Part shown: positions 1 through 5,137 of the stretch, piece after piece | Position numbering within the stretch: the first letter of the stretch is position 1 | Layout: every line of letters starts with the position of its first letter | Assembly (NCBI GenBank): GCA_016215085.1 | Contig: JACRMD010000168.1 | Span: forward strand, 1-6,749 | Length of the DNA: 6,749 nt | Direction of reading: 5' to 3' | Source of the DNA: Solirubrobacterales bacterium | GTDB taxonomy: Bacteria; Actinomycetota; Thermoleophilia; Solirubrobacterales; Solirubrobacteraceae | Notes under the pieces: model-generated | Seen by the model: the letters and a program-made list of their open reading frames with translations, nothing else | What the model was told of the DNA's origin: nothing | Databases searched by the model: none | Program-made: the position numbers and the translations under genes

Positions 1-6
1 AGTCGT

Positions 7-38
7 GGCGCGGCGCCGTGGCTCCTCGGCGCCGCGCC
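7..38 (+). terminator. Strong GC hairpin, probable terminator of an upstream gene
   Basis: A perfect 12-bp inverted repeat: GGCGCGGCGCCG (7-18) pairs with CGGCGCCGCGCC (27-38) around the 8-base loop TGGCTCCT. No T-run follows, so it is not a textbook intrinsic terminator, but U-less hairpins are common between actinobacterial genes. It lies upstream of the promoter and GTG assigned to the exporter. It most likely ends a gene lying outside the left edge, on either strand. It also argues against starting the exporter at the in-frame GTG at position 5, because that frame would then translate straight through the hairpin. Confidence 0.45.
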
Positions 39-47
39 CGCCCCGGA

Positions 48-77
48 CGGACGCCGCGCGGCGGGGGGCCCTACCCT
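48..77 (+). promoter_or_regulatory. Candidate promoter of the EamA exporter, leaderless type
   Basis: TACCCT (72-77) fits the actinobacterial -10 pattern TANNNT. CGGACG (48-53), 18 bases upstream, is a weak -35 that keeps the GAC core. Only 8 bases separate the -10 from the GTG at 86, so transcription would begin at or next to the start codon. No Shine-Dalgarno sequence precedes that GTG, which agrees with a leaderless mRNA. Confidence 0.45.
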
Positions 78-85
78 GCCGCGCG

Positions 86-994
86 GTGTCCCGGCCGGTC
101 GTGATCTCGCTCTACGCGCTGCTCGTCGTCGTGTGGTCGAGCACGTGGGTGGCGATCAAGCTCGGCCTCGACGACGTCCCCCCGCTGCTGGGCGCGGGCG
201 TCCGCTTCGCGGCCGCGGGCCTCCTGCTGCTGGGGATCGCCGCGCTGCGCGGGCGCTCGCTGCGCACCGACCGCCGGCTGGCGGCGCTGCTGGCGGTGCT
301 GCCCTTCGCCGCGTCCTATGGGCTCATCTACTGGGCCGAGCAGTACGTCCCGTCGGGCCTGGCCGCCGTGCTCTTCGGCGTCATGCCGCTGTACGTCGCG
401 CTGCTGGCGTCGCTGCTGCTGCGCGACGAGCCGGTCGGGCGCGGCCTGGTCGGCGGCCTGCTGGTGGCCGTCGCGGGACTGGCCCTCGCGTTCTCGGAGA
501 GCCTCGCGCTCGGCGACGACGACAAGGCCGGCCTCGGCGCCGCGGCGATGCTCGTGGCGCCGCTGGCCGCCGCCGCGGGCAACGTCGGCATCCGCCGCCG
601 CGGCGCCGGCCTCGACGCCGTCGTGCTCAACGGCTGGGCGGCGCTCGGCGCGGGCGGGCTGCTGCTGGCGACCTCCGCGCTCGGCGAGGACTGGGGCGGC
701 GCCGCGTGGACGGGCCAGGCGATCGGCGCCACCGCGTACCTCGCCGTGCTGGGCACCGCGCTGCCCTTCACTGTCCTGACGATCCTGCTGCGCGAGCTCG
801 GCGCGGTGACGATGTCCTACCTGCCGCTGCTGCTCCCGTTCGGCGCGCTGCTGCTCGGCGCCGCGATCGAGGACGAGGCGCTGACGGTGCCCGCCGCCGC
901 CGGCGCCGCGCTCGTGGCGTCGGGGATCGTCGTCGCCCAGCGCAACCGCCGCCTCGCCGTCCGCCGCGAGGAGGCGGCGGCGGCCGCGCCCTAG
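86..994 (+). CDS. EamA/DMT-superfamily transporter (10 TM)
   Basis: Inner-membrane carrier of the drug/metabolite transporter superfamily. Members mostly export metabolites or amino acids, and the substrate cannot be read from sequence. The 302-residue product has about ten hydrophobic helices arranged as two EamA repeats (roughly residues 6-136 and 147-286). Family hallmarks are visible: WSSTWVAIK in helix 1 (17-25), IYWAEQYVPSGLAAVL (81-96), and RDEP closing repeat 1 (113-116) with a matching EDE at 262-264 in repeat 2. A basic, Ala-rich tail ends the protein. GTG at 86 is chosen because helix 1 begins immediately after it and a -10 box lies 8 bases upstream. The alternative GTG at 5 adds 27 Arg/Pro-rich residues that overlap a hairpin, and GTG at 101 would also work. 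It converges on the MocR gene, and the two stop codons overlap. Family call is secure; start is moderately secure. Confidence 0.9.
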   Translation: MSRPVVISLYALLVVVWSSTWVAIKLGLDDVPPLLGAGVRFAAAGLLLLGIAALRGRSLRTDRRLAALLAVLPFAASYGLIYWAEQYVPSGLAAVLFGVMPLYVALLASLLLRDEPVGRGLVGGLLVAVAGLALAFSESLALGDDDKAGLGAAAMLVAPLAAAAGNVGIRRRGAGLDAVVLNGWAALGAGGLLLATSALGEDWGGAAWTGQAIGATAYLAVLGTALPFTVLTILLRELGAVTMSYLPLLLPFGALLLGAAIEDEALTVPAAAGAALVASGIVVAQRNRRLAVRREEAAAAAP

Positions 995-2382
995 CCGGGC
1001 ACGGCCCGCTCGGCCGCGCGGGCGAGCGCGCGTACAGCCGGCGCCACGGAGGGCTCCGGCAGGTTCGCGTAGCCGAGCAGGACGCGCTCGACCCCGCCGT
1101 GGGGGAAGCCGTAGAGGCCGACGCCGTCCGCCCACGCGCACTCGAGCAGCGGCGCCAGGCGCAGGTCGGCGGGGAGGCGGGCCGCGAGGTGCAGGCCGGC
1201 GGGGATGCCCTCAGGTTGCAGCAGCGGCAGCTCGCGCGCGAGCGCGGCGACCAGCACGTCGCGGCGGCGGCGGTAGCGCTGGCGCATCCGGCGCAGGTGG
1301 CGGTCGAGCTCGCCGCGCTCGACGAACGCCGCCAGCGCGAGCTGGTCGAGCATCGGCGACCCGCTGTCGGAGAGCATCTTGTGGCGCTCGGCGGCCTCCA
1401 GCAGCGCGTCGGGCACGACGGCCCAGCCGAGGCGCAGCGCCGGCGCCAGCGTCTTGCTCGCCGAGCCGAGGTAGGCGACGTGCGCGGGCGCCAGCGCCTG
1501 CAGCGCGCCGACCGGCTCGCGGTCGAAGCGGTACTCGCCGTCGTAGTCGTCCTCGAGCACGAAGGCCCCGCGCGCCTGCGCCCACGCGACGAGCGCGGCG
1601 CGCCGCTCGGGCGCCAGCGCCATGCCCAGCGGGAACTGGTGCGCCGGCGTCACCAGCACCGCGCCGGCGTCGCCGGCGTCCAGGGCGTCGACGCGCAGGC
1701 GGTCGCCGTCCACGGGCAGCGGGACCAGCTCGAGCCCCTCGTCGCGGAGCACCATCCGGTGCACCGGGAAGCCCGGGTCCTCGACCGCGATCCGCGTGAC
1801 GCCCGCGCGGCGCAGCGCGCGCCCGAGCACCGCGACGGCCTGGGTGATCCCGGTCGTCACGACGACCGAGCGCGGCGCCGCGACGACGCCGCGCGCGCGG
1901 CCCAGGTAGGCCGAAAGCGCGCCGCGCAGCGCCGCGGCGCCCGCTTGGTCCCCGTAGCCGAAGGCGGTGTGCGGCGCGTCGCGCAGCACGTCGCGCAGCA
2001 CCGCCAGCCACTCGCGGCGCGGGAACGCGCTGAGGTCGGCGGCCTCGACGCGCAGGTCGAAGCGCACCGGCGGCGGCGTGCGCTCGGGCGGCGCCTCGGG
2101 CGGCTCGTGCAGCGCGACGCTCGCCACCCGCGTGGTCCCGCCCGGCGTGGCGACGAGGAACCCCTCCGCGACGAGCTGGCCGTAGGCCTCGACCACCACG
2201 CCGCGCGAGACGCCGAGCTCGGCGGCCAGCGCGCGGCTGGACGGCAGCGCGGTCCCCGCGTGCAGGCGGCCGCGGCGGATGCCGTCGCGCAGCTGGTCCT
2301 CGAGCTGCGCGCGCAGCGGCCGCGCCGCCTCCCGGTCGAGGGTCACGAGCAGGTCGAGCCCGAGGTGGTCGGTGCGCGGCAA
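991..2382 (-). CDS. MocR-family transcriptional regulator (GntR HTH + aminotransferase domain)
   Basis: A 463-residue PLP-dependent transcription factor of the MocR/GabR/PdxR type. A GntR-like winged helix occupies about residues 12-85 (PLRAQLEDQLRDGIRRGRL, then LPSSRALAAELGVSRGVV). A Pro-rich linker (about 93-106) leads to a fold-type I aminotransferase-like domain (about 107-460). PLP-site motifs are intact: TPAHQFPLG (245-253), EDDYDGEYR (277-285) and GSASKTLAPALRLGW with the Schiff-base lysine K310. Such proteins normally sense PLP or an amino-compound adduct and control vitamin B6, GABA, taurine or transporter genes; the effector here is unknown. The start is TTG at 2382. An in-frame TGA at 2427-2425 leaves no ATG or GTG upstream, and the next in-frame GTG (2346) would trim 12 residues close to the HTH. 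No clear Shine-Dalgarno precedes the TTG. A weak -10-like CAGATT (minus strand, 2397-2392) ends 9 bases before it. The gene shares CTAG with the exporter's stop. Confidence 0.92.
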   Translation of the reverse strand: MPRTDHLGLDLLVTLDREAARPLRAQLEDQLRDGIRRGRLHAGTALPSSRALAAELGVSRGVVVEAYGQLVAEGFLVATPGGTTRVASVALHEPPEAPPERTPPPVRFDLRVEAADLSAFPRREWLAVLRDVLRDAPHTAFGYGDQAGAAALRGALSAYLGRARGVVAAPRSVVVTTGITQAVAVLGRALRRAGVTRIAVEDPGFPVHRMVLRDEGLELVPLPVDGDRLRVDALDAGDAGAVLVTPAHQFPLGMALAPERRAALVAWAQARGAFVLEDDYDGEYRFDREPVGALQALAPAHVAYLGSASKTLAPALRLGWAVVPDALLEAAERHKMLSDSGSPMLDQLALAAFVERGELDRHLRRMRQRYRRRRDVLVAALARELPLLQPEGIPAGLHLAARLPADLRLAPLLECAWADGVGLYGFPHGGVERVLLGYANLPEPSVAPAVRALARAAERAVPG

Positions 2383-2412
2383 GGTGACCGGAATCTGACA
2401 CCTCGCGCGCCC

Positions 2413-2426
2413 GAACGTCCACGTTC
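2413..2426. promoter_or_regulatory. 14-bp palindrome, candidate operator
   Basis: GAACGT-CC-ACGTTC has perfect 6-base arms around a 2-base centre. It lies 31-44 bases upstream of the MocR TTG and about 24 bases upstream of the -35 of the divergent small gene, which is a natural place for an operator bound by a dimeric regulator. MocR proteins commonly bind next to their own gene, so it is the first candidate for the binding site. That assignment is inference from position and symmetry only. Its GC content is lower than the surroundings, which makes chance symmetry from GC strings less likely. Confidence 0.4.
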
Positions 2427-2449
2427 ACGCGAATTGCGGCCTACCGCCC

Positions 2450-2478
2450 TTGAGAGCGTCCGACGGGCGCGCTACGTT
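2450..2478 (+). promoter_or_regulatory. Sigma-70-type promoter of the 61-aa protein gene
   Basis: TTGAGA (2450-2455), a 17-base spacer and TACGTT (2473-2478) give the best-formed -35/-10 pair in the window. Transcription would start near 2485, leaving a leader of about 40 bases. That leader carries AGGAGGT (2510-2516), a near-perfect Shine-Dalgarno sequence 10 bases before the ATG at 2527. The combination suggests strong expression of a small protein. Confidence 0.55.
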
Positions 2479-2526
2479 GCAGACGTCACCTACTCCCTGG
2501 CACCCACATAGGAGGTACCGCGTCCG

Positions 2527-2712
2527 ATGGCCATCCACCTGACGCCCACCGAGCTGGCTCGCGAGTGCGGTCTCGAGCGCCGCGACGTCATCGCCAAGTG
2601 CATGGAGCTCGGTGTGCCGATCTTCCAGGGACGGATCGACAAGACGCTGTTCTTCGCCAGCATCGAAGACGCGCGCCAGGCACGCCTCGAGCCCGCGAGG
2701 GCCACCGCCTAG
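2527..2712 (+). CDS. Small IF-2 N-terminal-like / HTH-fold protein, 61 aa
   Basis: A 61-residue soluble protein. Residues 6-30 (LTPTELARECGLERRDVIAKC and on to MELGV) read like the helix pair of the IF-2 N-terminal domain or a minimal helix-turn-helix: a short 'ELA.E.GL' helix, a turn, then a 'DVIAKCMELGV' helix. They are followed by a short strand-like segment, PIFQGRIDKTLFF, and a charged helix (about 45-58). In IF-2 this domain is an N-terminal appendage; here it stands alone, with no GTPase nearby. It could bind nucleic acid (DNA, or RNA/ribosome), but I cannot assign a target. The ATG is fixed by AGGAGGT 10 bases upstream and by a good promoter. The gene has its own hairpin downstream and looks monocistronic. 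Confidence is high that the gene is real and moderate for the fold. Confidence 0.8.
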   Translation: MAIHLTPTELARECGLERRDVIAKCMELGVPIFQGRIDKTLFFASIEDARQARLEPARATA

Positions 2713-2728
2713 AGCGCGCATGCCGCTC

Positions 2729-2749
2729 GTCGCGCGCAAGCCGCGCGGC
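2729..2749 (+). terminator. Hairpin after the small gene, possible terminator or operator
   Basis: GTCGCGCG (2729-2736) pairs with CGCGCGGC (2742-2749) around CAAGC, giving 8 pairs of which one is G-U. It begins 16 bases after the TAG of the 61-aa gene, with no T-run behind it. It also covers the position where the -35 of the next promoter should lie (-10 at 2753-2758), so the same symmetry could be a protein-binding site for the acyl-CoA synthetase gene. Simple CG alternation makes some self-complementarity expected by chance. Confidence 0.35.
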
Positions 2750-2752
2750 CCA

Positions 2753-2758
2753 TAGAAT
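2753..2758 (+). promoter_or_regulatory. -10 box of the acyl-CoA synthetase gene
   Basis: TAGAAT differs from consensus TATAAT at one base and stands out in this GC-rich DNA. No recognisable -35 lies 16-19 bases upstream (TCGCGC at 2730-2735 with a 17-base spacer). The promoter may therefore need an activator or use an alternative sigma factor. Start of transcription is expected near 2764-2766, giving a leader of about 33 bases. Confidence 0.5.
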
Positions 2759-2761
2759 CAG

Positions 2762-2791
2762 CCTCCTCCGACACACTGTCGAACGAGGAGG
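2762..2791 (+). promoter_or_regulatory. Leader hairpin that hides the Shine-Dalgarno of the acyl-CoA synthetase
   Basis: CCTCCTCCGACA (2762-2773), loop CAC, then TGTCG (2777-2781), bulge AAC, and GAGGAGG (2785-2791). This gives 12 Watson-Crick pairs with one 3-base bulge. The 3' arm contains AGGAGG (2786-2791), the ribosome binding site lying 6 bases before ATG 2798, so the folded leader would block initiation. If transcription starts at 2764-2766, two to four outer pairs are lost but most of the stem remains. It may be a translational switch (temperature, protein or ribosome responsive) or, as DNA, an operator just downstream of the -10. The pairing is seen directly; regulation is inferred. 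Confidence 0.5.
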
Positions 2792-2797
2792 AGTGGG

Positions 2798-4615
2798 ATG
2801 GAGGCTGGTACGACGCCCGCCCAGGCGACGGGATCCCGGACGATCGCGGACCTGTGCGCGGCCGCCGCCGAGAAGTTCGCCGACCGCGTGGCCATCAAGC
2901 ACCGGGTCGGCGACGAGTGGCGCGACGTCACGTACGCCGAGGTCGGCGAGATCGTCACCGAGATCGGCCTCGGCCTGATCGACCTCGGCGTCGCCCACGG
3001 CGACCGCGTCGCCATCCTGTGCGGCACGCGTCCCGAGTGGACGTACGCCGACTTCGCGATCTCCTCCGCCGGGGGCGTGGTCGTCCCCGTCTACCCGACC
3101 AACTCGCCCGAGGAGTGCGAGTGGGTCGTGGGCAACTCGGAGTCCGTCGCGGTGGTCTGCGAGGACGCCGAGCAGGTCGCCAAGATCGCCGAGGTCCGCG
3201 GCAGCCTGCCCAACCTCCGCCACGTCATCGTGGTCGACCCGTCCGGCGACGTCGGCGACGCGGTCTCCCTCGACGACCTCCGCGAGCGCGGCCGCGGCCG
3301 CGACGCCGCCGAGCTGCGCCGGCGCATCGAGGCGGTCACGCCCGAGGACGGCTTCACGTTCATCTACACGTCGGGCACCACCGGGCCGCCGAAGGGCTGC
3401 GTCCTCAGCCACGGCAACTACCGCTCGGTGCTCGACATGGTCCTCGAGCGCGGCCTGTTCAACGAGGGCGACGACCTCGTGTACCTCTTCCTCCCGCTCG
3501 CCCACGCCTTCGCGCTGCTCATCCAGCTCGGGTCGTTCGACACGGGGACGAGCATCGCCTACTACGGCGGCGACACCACGCAGATCATCCCCGAGCTGAT
3601 GCAGGTCAAGCCGACGTACCTGCCGTCGGTGCCGCGCATCTTCGAGAAGCTCTACACGAAGGCGCAGGAGCTGCTGCCGCCGCCGGTCATCGCGGCCATC
3701 AAGGACCTCGGCGGCCCGATCGAGGACGCCCGCGCCCAGGGCCAGGAGCCGCCGGCCGAGCTGCTGGAGAAGTGGAACGCCCCGATGGAGGGCGACGAGC
3801 AGGGCCGCTCGCTGGCCGACATGGCGCAGTTCGTCCGCAACCTCTTCGGCGGCCGGATGCGCGAGGCGGTCACCGGCGCGGCGCCGATCGCGCCCGACAT
3901 CCTCGAGTTCTTCTGGGGCTGCGGCATCCCGGTCATGGAGGGCTACGGCATGACCGAGACCTCGACCGTGGCGACCAGCTCGCGGCCCGAGGCCCACAAG
4001 TTCGGCACGGTCGGCCGGCCGCTGCCCGGCGTCGAGGTGAAGATCGCCGAGGACGGCGAGGTGCTCATCAAGGGCGCCAACATCTTCCAGGGCTACTACA
4101 AGAACGCCGACGCGTCGTTCGGCACGATCGAGGACGGCTGGCTGCACACCGGCGACCTCGGGTCGATCGACGAGGACGGCTACCTCTCGATCACCGGCCG
4201 CAAGAAGGACATCATCATCACGGCGGGCGGCAAGAACCTCACGCCGGCCAACCTCGAGAACGACCTCAAGCAGACGCGCTGGGTCTCCCAGGCCGTGATG
4301 CACGGCGACCGCCGGCCCTACCCCGTCATGCTCGTCACGCTCGACGAGGAGGAGATCGTGCCCTGGGCCGAGCAGCACGGCATCGAGGACCGGTCGATCC
4401 CCGCGCTCGCGCTGAACCCCAAGGTCCGCGAGCTCATCCAGGGCGAGCTCGACAAGGCCAACCAGAAGTACGCGCAGGTCGAGCAGGTCAAGAAGTTCGT
4501 GATCCTCGACCACGACCTCTCGCAGGAGACGGGCGAGCTGACGCCGACGCTGAAGGTCAAGCGCAACGTCGTCAACGAGAAGTACGCGCCGCTCTTCGAC
4601 GAGCTCTACGGCTAG
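2798..4615 (+). CDS. Long-chain fatty-acid--CoA ligase (AMP-forming), FadD15-like
   Basis: A 605-residue ANL-superfamily enzyme that activates a fatty acid with ATP to acyl-AMP and then transfers it to CoA, feeding beta-oxidation or lipid synthesis; peripheral or cytosolic. All core motifs are intact: P-loop YTSGTTGPPKG (190-200), GYGMTETS (382-389), the adenylate-binding TGD (451-453), hinge region GRKKDIIITAGGKN (467-480) and the C-terminal catalytic lysine K586 in LTPTLKVKR. Length and the charged insertion around 303-336 fit long-chain synthetases of the FadD15/FAA type rather than short- or medium-chain ones. ATG 2798 is set by AGGAGG 6 bases upstream, which lies inside a leader hairpin. 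It appears to be its own transcription unit, with a -10 at 2753. The next gene begins 42 bases after the stop under a separate -10. No fadE or fadB partners are in the window. Acyl-chain preference cannot be read from sequence. Confidence 0.95.
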   Translation: MEAGTTPAQATGSRTIADLCAAAAEKFADRVAIKHRVGDEWRDVTYAEVGEIVTEIGLGLIDLGVAHGDRVAILCGTRPEWTYADFAISSAGGVVVPVYPTNSPEECEWVVGNSESVAVVCEDAEQVAKIAEVRGSLPNLRHVIVVDPSGDVGDAVSLDDLRERGRGRDAAELRRRIEAVTPEDGFTFIYTSGTTGPPKGCVLSHGNYRSVLDMVLERGLFNEGDDLVYLFLPLAHAFALLIQLGSFDTGTSIAYYGGDTTQIIPELMQVKPTYLPSVPRIFEKLYTKAQELLPPPVIAAIKDLGGPIEDARAQGQEPPAELLEKWNAPMEGDEQGRSLADMAQFVRNLFGGRMREAVTGAAPIAPDILEFFWGCGIPVMEGYGMTETSTVATSSRPEAHKFGTVGRPLPGVEVKIAEDGEVLIKGANIFQGYYKNADASFGTIEDGWLHTGDLGSIDEDGYLSITGRKKDIIITAGGKNLTPANLENDLKQTRWVSQAVMHGDRRPYPVMLVTLDEEEIVPWAEQHGIEDRSIPALALNPKVRELIQGELDKANQKYAQVEQVKKFVILDHDLSQETGELTPTLKVKRNVVNEKYAPLFDELYG

Positions 4616-4634
4616 CCAGCGGAACGGGAGCGTT

Positions 4635-4662
4635 CGCACGCCGGTACTCTGACTGGCGTGCG
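4635..4662. repeat. 11-bp inverted repeat spanning the -10 and start codon of the next gene
   Basis: CGCACGCCGGT (4635-4645) and ACTGGCGTGCG (4652-4662) are inverted with one mismatch (G-U as RNA) around ACTCTG. The outer eight pairs, CGCACGCC/GGCGTGCG, are perfect. The centre lies on the -10 TACTCT and the right arm contains the GTG start at 4658. As DNA this is a classic operator position. As RNA, starting 20 bases after the acyl-CoA synthetase stop, it could act as that gene's terminator (no T-run). A second small stem, GAACG (4622-4626) with CGTTC (4631-4635), abuts and slightly overlaps the left arm. Confidence 0.45.
4645..4650 (+). promoter_or_regulatory. -10 box, leaderless promoter of the membrane protein gene
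   Basis: TACTCT fits TANNNT and ends 7 bases before GTG 4658, so transcription should start at the G of the start codon. No Shine-Dalgarno is present before the GTG. The -35 region (about 4621-4627, GGAACGG) does not match TTGAC. It begins with GGAAC, which resembles ECF-sigma -35 elements, but no matching ECF -10 sits at proper spacing. Confidence 0.45.
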
Positions 4663-5137
4663 GACGGATCCCACTGACACCGGCGGCCTCTTCGTCGGGC
4701 GCCGGCCCGGCACGGCGCCGACCAAGTACCGCGCGCTGCCGCAGCGCGGCTCCCGTGCCCGGCAGCGCGTCGACGCCCTGCTCGCGCACGCGCTGATCGG
4801 GCTGATGGCCTTCATCAGCCTGCTGTTCTGGGGCCCGATCCCCGCCGGCTCGCTGTGGTTCGCCTCGCGCGTGCAGTACTGGACCGGCAGCGTGAGCTTC
4901 GGGATCCTCTGCGGCTTCGCGGCGATGCTGCTCGTGCTCTTCTGCGGCCTCGCGCTGCTCAAGCGGCTGGACCGCGCGTGGATCCTCGTGCGGCGCGCCG
5001 CGGGGGTCGACCAGCGCTCGGGCGTGATGCCGCGCGTGTTCGCCTACACCGCCGCGATCTGCGCGGCGATCTTCGCCTTCTGGTTCATCGTCATCAACGG
5101 GCCTGGCTCGTCGTCGATGCCGGGGCAGGGCGGCTAG
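4658..5137 (+). CDS. Three-helix membrane protein of unknown function
   Basis: A 159-residue integral membrane protein. The N-terminal 40 residues are basic and polar, with GLFVGRRPGTAPTKYRALP (9-27) likely forming a conserved-looking cytoplasmic motif. Three hydrophobic segments follow, at about 41-63, 78-101 and 127-147. Between helices 2 and 3 lies a basic loop (LKRLDRAWILVRRAAGVDQR, 101-120). A short Gly/Ser-rich tail ends the chain. There is no signal peptidase site or catalytic motif, and I do not recognise the family. GTG 4658 is supported by a -10 box 7 bases upstream. Its stop TAG shares its G with the GTG of the following aminotransferase, so the two are almost certainly co-transcribed and translationally coupled. 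That implies a linked role that the sequence does not reveal. Confidence 0.82.
   Translation: MRTDPTDTGGLFVGRRPGTAPTKYRALPQRGSRARQRVDALLAHALIGLMAFISLLFWGPIPAGSLWFASRVQYWTGSVSFGILCGFAAMLLVLFCGLALLKRLDRAWILVRRAAGVDQRSGVMPRVFAYTAAICAAIFAFWFIVINGPGSSSMPGQGG

Noticed and set aside
5..85. 27-residue N-terminal extension of the exporter from GTG 5
   Set aside because: It is Arg/Pro-rich, passes through a 12-bp hairpin and the -10 box, and leaves the first membrane helix far from the N-terminus, unlike other EamA proteins.
133..2511. 792-codon + strand open frame across the exporter and the MocR gene
   Set aside because: It runs out of frame through two recognisable genes. Its translation is Arg/Ala/Gln/His repeats with no motif, and it ends by crossing the small-gene promoter.
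2588..4789. 733-codon open frame on the minus strand antisense to the acyl-CoA synthetase
   Set aside because: Its translation is rich in Arg, Asp, Val, Leu and Gly with no domain pattern. It mirrors the third-position GC of the real gene, whose ATP, adenylate and lysine motifs are all intact on the + strand. Typical high-GC shadow.
4855..5136. Upstream extension of the aminotransferase frame to an earlier start
   Set aside because: The extension overlaps the membrane protein gene in another frame and gives low-complexity Arg/Ala sequence. GTG 5137, overlapping the TAG, explains the start.
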